Origin: Diphasiastrum complanatum
Lineage: Eukaryota; Streptophyta; Lycopodiopsida; Lycopodiales; Lycopodiaceae
Direction: 5' to 3'
Length of the DNA stretch: 64,000 nucleotides
Assembly: GCA_029204225.1 (NCBI GenBank)
Contig: CM055100.1
Location: 2,133,334 to 2,197,333 of the forward strand
Shown piece by piece: positions 11,403-21,216 of the stretch (positions are counted from its first letter, which is position 1; each line of letters starts with the position of its first letter). The notes under the pieces were generated by a model. That model was not told the DNA's origin. It was given only the letters and a program-made list of their open reading frames with translations, and did not search any database. The position numbers and the translations under genes are program-made.

Positions 11403-12071
11403 TGTCAGAAATGGTGAACTCCTACAACTTTGTCGCAATACGAACAAGACACGAAGGTCGAACGAGAACAATTCGTGACAATCAACGTGTCTTTGACTCG
11501 AAGCACGAACGATTCACGAATCAATCGCAAATCATAAACACACCTCCAGGACCGCAAACCGCAAAAGGGGCGCAGAACGAAGACTACGAAAATAAATGAA
11601 AAGAACGAAAACACAGAAGAGAAATCTTTCGCGCTGCCAGCTGACAGATCAATGGGCTTCATGCCCAGCTGAAACAAATAGCAATGACGGAGACTGACTA
11701 ACTAGTTGATTAGCATTAGCTAGTCTTGTGATTCTACGTTTAGCTATCTTGTAAACTCCACACAGTGGAGGTATAAACGATCCTCTCTGGATCATAACCA
11801 AAAAGAGAGAGAAAAAGTGATGAGAATTTTACAGAGATATGTAAGAAACAGAGAGAGACGTAGAGAATAGAGTAAGAAAGCAAAAATACCATAGCTGTGC
11901 ATGAAAGTTTGCCAACGAGCAGAACACAGCGAAAGAGCAGAGAGTCAATCCGCCAACGAGCGAGACACTGACGATCTTGCTCTAAAACCAAACTGACAAT
12001 ATAGTCGCTTTATTTCGTGTATCTCTTGGCCTTGTGCTGTGTCTCTTGATTTCTAGAATAAAATATGTTCT
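11403..12071 (+). repeat. 3' LTR of copia C1
   Basis: It starts TGTCAGAAATGG directly after the polypurine tract. It aligns with the C2 5' LTR from 33126, without interruption to about 12071 (ATAAAATATGTTCT). The last roughly 120 bp present in C2 are missing. A TATAAA at 11772-11777 is the likely promoter. It shares many variants with the inverted LTR at 57619-58185 that C2 lacks, for example AGGGGCGCAGAACGAAG and CTCCACACAGTGG. Confidence 0.85.
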
Positions 12072-12855
12072 TAGGCCCTTCAAAAAATAGCTTGCAAAAA
12101 ATGAACTATAACTTCATACTGAAGTTTCTTGATGAATAATTGGTTACTTTAAAATGTGGGTCCCGTCAGCCCATTCCATGCTGAAATTTTTTAGTGAAAA
12201 TGAAGGCTAGTTTGCCCTTCATTTTTTCAAGAGGCCTTTTCAACCACATCTAGTGGTTTATCTCCATCCAACGGCCCATGGCTCTCCTCGAGTGTCTCGA
12301 TCTCGATTGTGGATGTGTTTCTTTCTCAATCCAATGGATGTGTGCCCTCCTGTGCACTGAGACAAAGTCCTCCAAGTGCCAGCCACTTTTGGTCGCTATG
12401 CAGCAAACTCTGTTCGCTGCGTGCGTTGTCCACGAGGGTCTTCCACGATCCATTCTCCTCCTTTCTTCCTTATTTTTTGCTATGCTTCATAGCTATGGCA
12501 GATCTTGAGGTTTTTTGATCCAGCACTCTTTCTGGTGTGCAGATTCCCATAGCTGTTTGACAACTACTTGATTACATCAGAATGCCCAGCTGTACAATTT
12601 CACAGCACCATAAATGGTTTCCTACAGTGAGAGATCAATCAATTTCTCTCTTGAAACCCCAACCAAAGCATTCTTCCACAGACTGAGAACAAGGTAATTG
12701 CTCTTAACATTCTTAATGGCTAACAATGGCCTCTTAGCCACTCCTTAGCAGCACTAGGGTGCCCACCATTATGCACTTATAGTGCCAGAAATGATCTCCT
12801 ACAACCAAAGATCCATGATTTTCTACTTGTAAACCCTAGTCATGAGGAAGATCAT
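12072..12855. other. unassigned interval between C1 LTR and A1 tail
   Basis: I see no gene here. The first 170 bp have a loose inverted similarity (GGCCCTTCAAAAAAT near 12073 against a TTTTTTCAAGAGGCC-like end near 12239), too weak to call an element. The rest has no landmark that I recognise. Confidence 0.4.
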
Positions 12856-15800
12856 GCCATCAGGTCATATCTCTGTACTTCTGGGTACTTGCGTGATCTC
12901 TGGTGGTACTCCTTGGAGCACGAGGACAGAACGAGTTTCGTTTCCACTGTTGGTTTTGTTTATCTCGTCTGCCTTTCTCTCTTGCTGGACTGCAAATGAA
13001 TCTCGTTCGTGGATCCTTCGTTTTCGCGAACCGTTTGTGTTCGCGAATCGTTTGTCTTTGTCTCCCTTGACTTTCATGTTCGCAAAACTCTTCGTGTTTC
13101 GTGTCTTCAGATGTTCAAGTTCGCGAACATCTTCGTTGAGTGAAGGACTGAAAGCTAGCAAGGCTTTGTAATCAAAAACACTTTGTTTCTTCAGCTCCCT
13201 CTCAAAGCATGGTAGCTTTATGATCTCGAGACTGCTCCTTTGCCTCTCAAAGAGCACTTTGTCCAGAGCTTTAGTGAAGATGTCAGTGACCATATCTTTC
13301 GTTCCTATAAAGGTGGTCTGCATCATCTTCCTTTCAATCAAATCCCTGATCAAGTGATACTTTGATTGCAATGTGCTTCGTTCTTGAGTGGAACATAGAA
13401 TCTTTTGTCAGGTGTATCACAGAGGTGTTGTCCATCTGCAAGACCAATGGATCGTTCCTTGTTTCACCCAATTCGTCCAGGAACTACCTTAGTCAATTAT
13501 TTCGTTGGCCATCTTTGCTGCTGCTACGTACTCTGCTTCGTAGGATGACTGGGCTACAATGGCCTGTTTCTTGCTGACCTAGAGAACTGTTGCTCCTGAT
13601 GTGATGGTGTATCCTCCTGAGACGCTTTTACAGTCGTCTCTGAGAGATGCCCAGCTAGCATCGTTGTAGGAAAGTATCCTGAGACCTGCACCACAACAAT
13701 AACACAAGCCATAATCCCTCGTTAATTGAAGATATTGCAAAATTTGTTTTGCAATCTGACAATGTGTCGAGCCTGGATTCGTGCAAAATTGGCTCATCCT
13801 GAATACTGCATAAGCAATATCAGGACGTGTGTTGTCTACAAGGTACATCAGTGAACCTATCAGTCTCCTGTAGGGTGTGAGCTGAATCTGTTCTCTTTCT
13901 TCCTCAGTCTTTGGATAGTCGTCATTTGTTATCACCGTCCTTGCGAGCATTGAAGTGTTCGCTCCTTTGCAATTCAACATCCCAAAGTCCTCTAGGATCT
14001 TCTAGGTGTATCTGGACTGGTGAAGGTATAACTTGCCTCCCTCATAGTCCCTTTCAATTTGTAAGCCTAGGTAACACATGGCTTCTCCCAGATTCACTAT
14101 CTCAAAATACTTCGAGATGTCCATCTTTACTTCAGCAATTAGCTGCTCACTCCTGCAAAGTATCAGAGTGTCGTCCACATAAACAGCCACTATGATAATC
14201 TGCCCATCTATAACTCTGACATACACATTGGAGTCAGCCAATAGAGGCTTGAATCCCAATGATTTCAGGGCCTAATCCTTCTTTTTGTACCATTGTCGGG
14301 CTGATTGCTTCAGACCGTAGATGCTTCTATGCATTCCGCATACATAGTCAGGAAGTGAATTTGAGATAAATCCTGGGGGTTGATCCATGTAGACCTCTTT
14401 GTCTAATTTGCCATGCAAGAAGGCTGTCTTCTCATCCACAATGTGGATCCTGAGGTCATAAGCTATTGCATATGCAAACAACAGACGTAGGGATGAATGT
14501 TTGACGACATGAGAGAAGGTTTTAGAATAGCCAATATCGTATCTCTGAGAGAAACCCTTTGCTATCAGTCTTGCCTTGTATTTCATCAAACTCCCGTCTG
14601 GTCCATATTTGAGTTTGAAAACCCATTTGCATTTGACAGTCTCGCGCTTATGAGGTAATGGCTCCAATGTCCATACCTGGTTCTTCCTCATGGACTCCAT
14701 CTCTTTGTTCATGGCTTGGATCCATTTGTCCTTTTTTGGACCTTCAATCGCCTCCTCGAATGTCCATGGTTTGCCACTGAACCCGCAAAATTCTTCTGAT
14801 GTGAAAGCTGAGCTGTCTGGCACAAATCTTGCTGGTGCCCCGGAACAACTATGCCTTTGCCCTTGTCTGCTCTGCTCGGTCCGGAACCATGTTGCTTTAC
14901 AGGAACTGCGGTGACAGGTTGCCTCTTGAATCTTTCTTCATCTGATTCGTCGTTCGAATGGGAGACGACTCGAAAATCTTCGTTTTCGTGTTCGTCCTCT
15001 GCTCCCTCTGATGTTGGCGGCAGGTCATAGTACTGTCTTTCCAAAACTTCATAGCTAATAGGGTCTTCATTGGCCATTGTCATGCTCTCACAGAATTTGA
15101 CATCCTTCACTGTTTTCACAGTGTTCGTGTCTGGCACGTAGATTTTGTAGTATGACGAATTATTGTCATAACCTACCAGAAATTCTTGTTCGGCTTTCTC
15201 ATCAAGCTTCTTGCGAAGCTTATCAGGAATATGTGCATATGCTGCACAGCCAAATATTCTGATGTGAGACAGGTTGGGCTTTCTACCCCACCATAGCTCA
15301 TGTGGTGTCGTGTGAGGAACACCAGATTTACCTATCCTATTCTGGATGTATGTAGCTGTAGCTATTGCTTCATCCCACAGTGTCCTTGGAGTCTTCGAGT
15401 ATGCCATCATGCATCTGGCTGTTTCCATCAGGGTCCTGTTCTTTCGTTCGGCAACACCATGTGCTGCGGTGTGTAGGCTGTAGTTCTTCTATGAATGATG
15501 CCACGATCATTGCAGAAGTCAGTGAAGCGATTCGAGATATATTCGCCACCCCGATCTGTTCTGATCTGCTTCACCTTGTTGCCTGTGCATCTCTCAGCCC
15601 AATTCACATATTCTGTGAATTTATCGAGTGCTTTAGATTTATTCTGAATAAAGTACACTCTGGAAAACTTGCTATAATCATCAATGAAGGTTATATAGTA
15701 TTTTGGACCTCCTACTGAGATCACGTTGAATGGACCGCAAATGTCAGAGTGCACCAGCTCCAGAATCTTTGTCATTCTATAGGAGGCGTTGACGAATGGT

Positions 15801-16299
15801 GTGCGTGACATCTTGCCTTTCAAACATGCATCACAGGTGGTCGAATTGGTTGCATTGCTGACCCATATTATTGCTCCATGATGACTTGCCTGGTAGAGTG
15901 CCATTGAGTTCATGTGGCAGAGTCTTCTGTGCCACAGAGTGTCTGGCGAGTCGTCATGAGTCTGATGCACGTAATCTGCAAGTAGGCATACCTTCAAATG
16001 ATATAGGTTCCCTTTACTTCTGCCTTGAGTAATGAGAGTGCTGGTGCTGGCATCAATCATGTTGCATGCTTAGTTAGAAAACATCACACGCATCCTTGCA
16101 TTTGCTATTCTTGCTATAGTAATTAAGTCTTGCTGCAGAGTTGGCACGAACAGAACCTCTTCAAGTCGTCTGTCTCTACCGTTGGTGTTGAGCCAGAGTG
16201 AACCAATATCGTTCATTTGATGTCTGGATCCATCTCCAAGAACTATGAATCTTGAGGGATCTGCACTTCTGAAATCAGACATGATTCATCTTGATGTCA
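12856..16299 (-). pseudogene. copia A1 pol (protease to RNase H) and 3' tail
   Basis: Read from high to low coordinates. The protease site near 16310 has Glu-Ser-stop where DSG is expected. The post-protease block is at 16282-16070. Integrase lies at 16060-14709, with the His-Cys zinc region (LWHRRLCHMNS to CDACLKGK), the first Asp block (SDICGPF, FIDDYSKFSR), RTDRGGEY and a Glu block. RT covers 14823-14002, with KARLIAKGF, a VDEKTAFLHG block and YVDDTLILC. RNase H parts are at 13980-13579 and 13371-12865, ending ADIFTKAL-like. The tail 13200-12856 contains three TTCGCGAA palindromes. Multiple stops and frameshifts are present. Nearly all domains remain, so this is the most complete old copia here, though it cannot transpose by itself. 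Confidence 0.85.
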
Positions 16300-17377
16300 C
16301 GAAGTGCGAGGTGGCTCATGACTCCAGTATCACCTCGTGTGTGTCAGATGTTGATGCTGCACACACATCTTCACAAATGTAGGCGTTCAAATAGTTTTTG
16401 TTCATTCTTTCTTCGCCCATCTTCGAGCTCTCGGGCTCCTCGACATAGGAAGAACTATTATCGTCCTCCTGTTTGTTCTGTGCTGATCTGTTTCTTGGGT
16501 TCTGGCGGCAATCCATGGCTGCATGATCCTTCTTATGGCAATGGATACACTCAATATTGGGATTGAGCCAGCAGGTATCTACTGTATGCCCGTCTCTTCT
16601 GCATCTCGTGCAGGTCTTCTTGTCGGCATCTTGTCACTTCGACTTCCCTTTGGTCTTCCAGTTGCTTTTGCTGGACCCCTCTGCTTGCTGGTCACGATCC
16701 TACCTCTGATTCGACTCCCTCTTAGGCTTGAACTATTTCTTTGATTTTTCTCTGTTGTCGTAGAGTGCCTGGTCAGAACCATCTTTGTGATCATGCTCTC
16801 TGGCCTCGACTTCCTCTCGAATTTTGACAATCGCCTTTTCGAGGTTCATGGTAGGATCTTTCACGAGCAGGGTTCGTGTCATCTGGAAAGATCTAGATAA
16901 GGCTCTCAACAGATATGTGAGCTACTTCTCAGTTGATACTGCATTCTCTGCTCCTGATTTGTGTAGTGATAGAAACATATCCTTCATCTTTCTCTCGAAA
17001 GAGGTGAGGTCTTTACCATCCCACTGCAAATTCGTCAGCTGATCTTCCAGCATCATAATCTGACTTCTTGATTTTGTCTGAAATCTTGTGAGCAGTGCAT
17101 CCCACATCTCCTTAGCTTTGGAGAGTGTAGCCAGGTCAAGTGTAAGGCTATCTTCGATGGAAGATGATAGCAAAGCCACTGCTTTGTTGTTTTTCTCCCT
17201 CCATTCACGTAGCTCCTTGCTTGTTGTCGTAGGCATTTCTTATGTGCCATCCACCCAGGGGAAGAGTCCTTCGCCCTTGAGTATCAAAGATGTTTTAACT
17301 TTTCAAGCTAGAAAGTTAGATCTTGAAGAATTAAGTATGGTGCAGATCTTGTTCTGCATGCTGCTGATTGAAGCCAT
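16300..17377 (-). pseudogene. copia A1 gag with two zinc knuckles
   Basis: Gag starts at an ATG at 17377. It has a stop at 17303-17305 where a Trp is expected (SNFLA-stop-KVKTSL) and another before 17236. It is then open to about 16922 (KEMWDALLTRFQTK, LTNLQWDGKDL). In another frame near 16610-16500 are two consecutive knuckles, CTRCRRDGHTVDTC and CIHCHKKDHAAMDC. Element C2 also has tandem knuckles, so the A and C families look related. The frame reaches the dead protease site near 16310. Confidence 0.75.
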
Positions 17378-17523
17378 TGCTTCTTGAAGTCTTTTTTTTT
17401 TTGTCGTTTGGTTGATTGTCTGAATGCTTGGCCTCTTGGATCTGCTAGCTTCTCGGCTATGTCAGAATATGACAGGGCGGCTTTGATACAACTGTTGTGA
17501 GTCGAGCGGTGCTCCGATACGAA
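17378..17523 (-). other. copia A1 leader and degenerate primer binding site
   Basis: Directly after the LTR on the minus strand is TTCGTATCGGAGC, a decayed version of TGGTATCAGAGC. The gag ATG follows about 145 bp later. A run of T at about 17392-17402 on the plus strand is the only other feature. Confidence 0.5.
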
Positions 17524-18227
17524 TGATGAGAATCGTGAGAAGAAATTCACGAAACATTCGCGACTCTCTTTCGAGATTCGGATGGAGTTCATATGCGTTC
17601 GTTGGGCACTGCCAACTGAAACACTCCTACAATCCTCCAGAGGATAGTCAGTTACTACTACAATCCTCCAGAGGGTAGTCAGTTACTACTGATCTACGTT
17701 CATAAAATTAATACAACATTCGACTTCATTTCAACCAAGGTGCAGAATTCAAAGGGAACAAGAAAACTGAAACATATTGAAATAAACAGCATAAGCATTC
17801 GACATCCAAGATCAGACACAGCCAGAAATATAATCTATATCGATTCTCTCTGATTTCTTTAGGGCACTGCATGCGAATCCATGCAGTGCGTTGGCGTGAG
17901 AGAAGCACGGCTCTCTCACGAGTAGTAGTCTCGTTTCACTAGCGGACAATTGGATCTTCTGATCCTAGACAAAATTATCTTCAGCCACGCAGGCGGAGCT
18001 TATGTCTGTGTTTGTCTTGATTGCTTACTAGCATCAGACTTCTTCAGTGTCTCTTTTCTCTTAGTTACACTCTGTGTATCCTTTTTTTTTATATGTGTCA
18101 AGTATTATCCAGTAACTACGGTCTCTCTATGTAAACCTAAGATTAGAGTGATTAAGCATCTGCAACTAACCAAAGAATTACAAGAGTGGCAGATTAGCCA
18201 CGACCTTGGAAGTATCTGCTGACGTCA
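17524..18227 (-). repeat. copia A1 LTR (704 bp)
   Basis: Plus-strand ends are TGATGAGAATC and TGACGTCA, giving TG..CA termini shared with the A2 LTR. On the low side lies the A1 primer site and gag. On the high side lies a second copy of the A-family 3' tail. A small direct repeat, ATCCTCCAGAGG(A/G)TAGTCAG, occurs twice near 17631-17690. Confidence 0.8.
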
Positions 18228-18560
18228 TGCCATCAGGTCAGATCTCTGTACTTCTAGATACTTGCATGATCTCTGGTGGTACTCCTTGGAGTGCGAGGAC
18301 AAAACGGGTTTCGTTTCCACTGTTGGTTTCGTTTACCTCGTCTGCCTTTCTCTCTTGCTGGACCGCAAAGGAACCTTGTTCGTGGGTCCTTCGTGTTTGC
18401 GAACCGTTCGTCTTCATCTCCGTTGACTTTCGTGTTCGTGAAACTCTTCGTGTTTCGTGTCTTCAGATGTTCGAGTTCGCAAACATCTTCGTCCAAGTGA
18501 AGGAATGAAAGCAAGCAAGGCTTTGTAATCAGAAACACTTTGTTTCTTCACTTTTGTAAT
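18228..18560 (-). repeat. 3' tail of a second A-family copia
   Basis: This segment closely matches 12856-13200, the post-RNase H tail of A1, including the CATGCCATCAGGTCA start and the TTCGTGTTTCGTGTCTTCAG block. It abuts the outer end of the A1 LTR, so an upstream A copy once ended here and now only its tail remains. Confidence 0.8.
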
Positions 18561-20320
18561 TCATAAACCTTAATAGACCCGACAAATGCAAGTGCTTTGT
18601 AAATTTTGCTAGCAAGTGGTTAAAAACCTTAAACCCCAACAAGAACTGCTCATTTTGGTGCAAGATGTAGATATGAACATGTGCAATAATAACATGAGTT
18701 ACTGTATTAATTTGTCCTTGAGAGGTAGTTTATGTGAAATATTTTTTGCCATATCTTTTCATCAAAGTGTTTTTTGCCTTGATGTTTATTTTTTAGGGAG
18801 CAAGATTGTCTCCGACATGAACAAAAAATAGTCAACAATTGTGAGAAAGGATGATTTAGAGCTCAGCTTTATATGGCACAAAACATTTATCATAAGTTTG
18901 ATATTGATTTCTATTCGCATTTGCATCAATGCTATATTTTGAGCAAAGGTGAATGTAAACGTATGTTATTTCTAATTACTAGCTTGTGAAATTAATATAT
19001 CCTAAACGTTTTAGGTTATTTGCGGATATTCATAAGGAGGATTTCTACATGAGATGGTTTATTGTTTATCATTTCAACATGATCTTACTAATATTGCCTA
19101 GTGGGCAGATTCCCCACTTGCATGCTCCTTGGATACATATTTAAATGCATTTCTAGTAAGTGAAGCCACATATTGGTGCATGTTGCTTTGAACCCTAAAT
19201 CTGATAATACCATTGACTTGAGAACATTACACTGTTTTATAATACTTATCATCTGAAATTTTATAACATGCATTGGTAATTTACTTTTCTTGTGCCATTT
19301 TACCTTTTGCAGTGTACATTGTATAGCACATTCATTGTAAGAAGCGTTGGAAGCTCAACATTCCTGCAAAGGTTACAAAAATGTCAGTATTGTCACTTTT
19401 TACATATGGAAAGAATGATAATGAGCCTAGAATGTTGTAAGCATGCATGAGCATTGAGAATCGAATTAGCCAAACTTGCGTCATAAAATGAGATCATACA
19501 GTATGAGGCATATACCTTTAAAAATGCAGTTAAATAAAACACAATGGATAGTGAGAAGCAAGCCCCATAATACGGAAAGGCATGAGATTTCTTCCAGCCT
19601 CGGGGTAATGCGAAGCTTTTCCAAAGCAGAATATATTTTGCATGATGACCCTTGTAGGAATGATCAACAATGGTCATACAAGTTGCTTCTACCGTTTTCC
19701 TAGACTTCTTGAGTGTAGTAGACTAATATATTCTAAGAATGCTATTTACCTATAGAAACAACAAAAGCTTCTATGCATGAGGAGCTAAAGTACGTAGAAT
19801 CACTTACTGGATCCACATGCCTTGTTGCTGAGGAGACCCTTCATCACTTGGAAAACTTCCATAAAAAGTCGGCACTTTCTTATTGGCTTTTCGCTGTTAT
19901 TATTACTCTTTTCAAGAACCCTACAAGTATGTGATCATTTGCATAGTAAGGCAATAGCATTTTGGGCGACATTATCTGTTGGCCATGGTTATAGTAACGT
20001 ATTTGTAGTTGATTTAATCATGATAGTTAAAGTTATAAGTTGAATGCTTAGGTTCTATTGTATGTCTTATTTTGGGAGGAGGACAACTACAAATTAGTGC
20101 ATGAAATTAGATGACAAGCTAAAAATTTTCACAGTTTTGTACCTTAGACATTTTGTTTTAATGAGATTTTTTAGACAATTTTTAATAATTGTAGGATTCA
20201 CGAGGCTATACCGATATTAATTCAAAAAATTGATACAAGTTAGAAAATATAGGATGACTCCAAACAGTGTTCTCGAACACCGGCTCATAGCAATTTTTTA
20301 CTTTAAATGGGAAACTATTT
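18561..20320. other. intergenic, no supported gene
   Basis: AT-rich sequence with only short open frames that lack family motifs. No LTR, tRNA or terminal repeats were recognised. It could include decayed repeats or an untranslated part of a gene that I cannot identify. Confidence 0.5.
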
Positions 20321-20339
20321 CATTTCATTGTAGATGTCA

Positions 20340-20425
20340 GCCCAACGGGGTTGGCTCAGTTGGTTAGCTTGACATCCAAAGTTTCTTTGGTCTCAGGTTC
20401 GAGCCTCCCCTTGGAAACCAAGAAG
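20340..20425 (+). mobile_element. short tRNA-derived SINE with perfect 19-bp TSD
   Basis: The 86-bp body carries a pol III box A (TGGCTCAGTTGG, near 20352) and box B (GGTTCGAGCC, near 20396) at tRNA-like spacing. Identical 19-bp direct repeats, CATTTCATTGTAGATGTCA, flank it at 20321-20339 and 20426-20444. That is the target-site duplication left by LINE-assisted retroposition. The body cannot fold into a full tRNA with a paired acceptor stem, so it is not a tRNA gene. It has no long tail and no A-run, so it may be a minimal SINE family or a truncated copy. Confidence 0.8.
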
Positions 20426-20792
20426 CATTTCATTGTAGATGTCAAATATTTCTTAAAACTTATGTTTAATATATTGTATATGGATTAAAGTCTTGTTTAA
20501 TTAATTTTGAAAGAATTGCACACTGGAGCCCATATTAATTGGCAGTTGAAAGCAAACTTGTGTGCAGTCCAATTTGCAGCCCATATTAATGTGTATCTAA
20601 TTCGTAACTAATTGTATGCAATTCAATTTTTCAAACCAATTTTTTGAGGTGCCAAAGTTTTATAAGCTGAAAGCTTGAAGAGCATTTGCATTTTCTTTGA
20701 AAATCATGGGAAAGGCACACGTGAAGAGTAAGGGAAGGGCAGGTTTGAACAGAGGAAGAGGACGGGTAGGAGGCCAGGTGGGGCTCAAAACC

Positions 20793-21015
20793 GGGGGAGC
20801 GTATTCCTCACCCTGTCTGACATGATAAGGAGGGGAATAGATGATCCAAGGGTAAAAAGTGAGATGCCATCATCTCAGAGGATGCATCCCACCCTAATCA
20901 CCCTTGGATCATTGGAGCCCACATGAGATCCTACATCCCACCCTCGTCACCCTTGGATCATTGGAGCCCACCTTGTCATGTCACACAGAGGTGAGGAATA
21001 GGGTAATACCCTCCC
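20793..21015. mobile_element. MITE, foldback type with 9-bp TSD (Mutator-like)
   Basis: The two halves are inverted copies for about 80 bp. Landmarks in the left arm are CCTCACC, TGACATGATAAGG and ATGATCCAAGGGT; the right arm carries their reverse complements in the mirrored order. The element is flanked by CTCAAAACC at 20784-20792 and 21016-21024. A 9-bp duplication and long inverted repeats fit non-autonomous Mutator-like elements. A direct duplication inside the right half repeats the CATCCCACCCT...GGATCATTGGAGCCCA block near 20885 and 20935. It lies about 200 bp upstream of the PPR start codon. Confidence 0.8.
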
Positions 21016-21216
21016 CTCAAAACCTAGGTAAGAACACTGGGCACTGCAATGATGCCTTTGACACGTGGCACTTACCTAAATGATGTGCTCCTAATATCAT
21101 AATATATGGTGGCACTTTTGATCCTTTATTTTCTTCTAAACTCCATTGACCTCAACACATTGAGTATGGACTTGGCAAGGCAAGGCAAGGCAAACCCAAC
21201 AAGGTAGATCAGAGCT

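Noticed and set aside
12072-12240. Second MITE
   Set aside because: The inverted ends match only loosely after the first 15 bp, and no convincing flanking duplication exists.
20340-20425. A functional tRNA gene
   Set aside because: Box A and B are present, but the acceptor stem does not pair and perfect 19-bp flanking repeats show retroposition.
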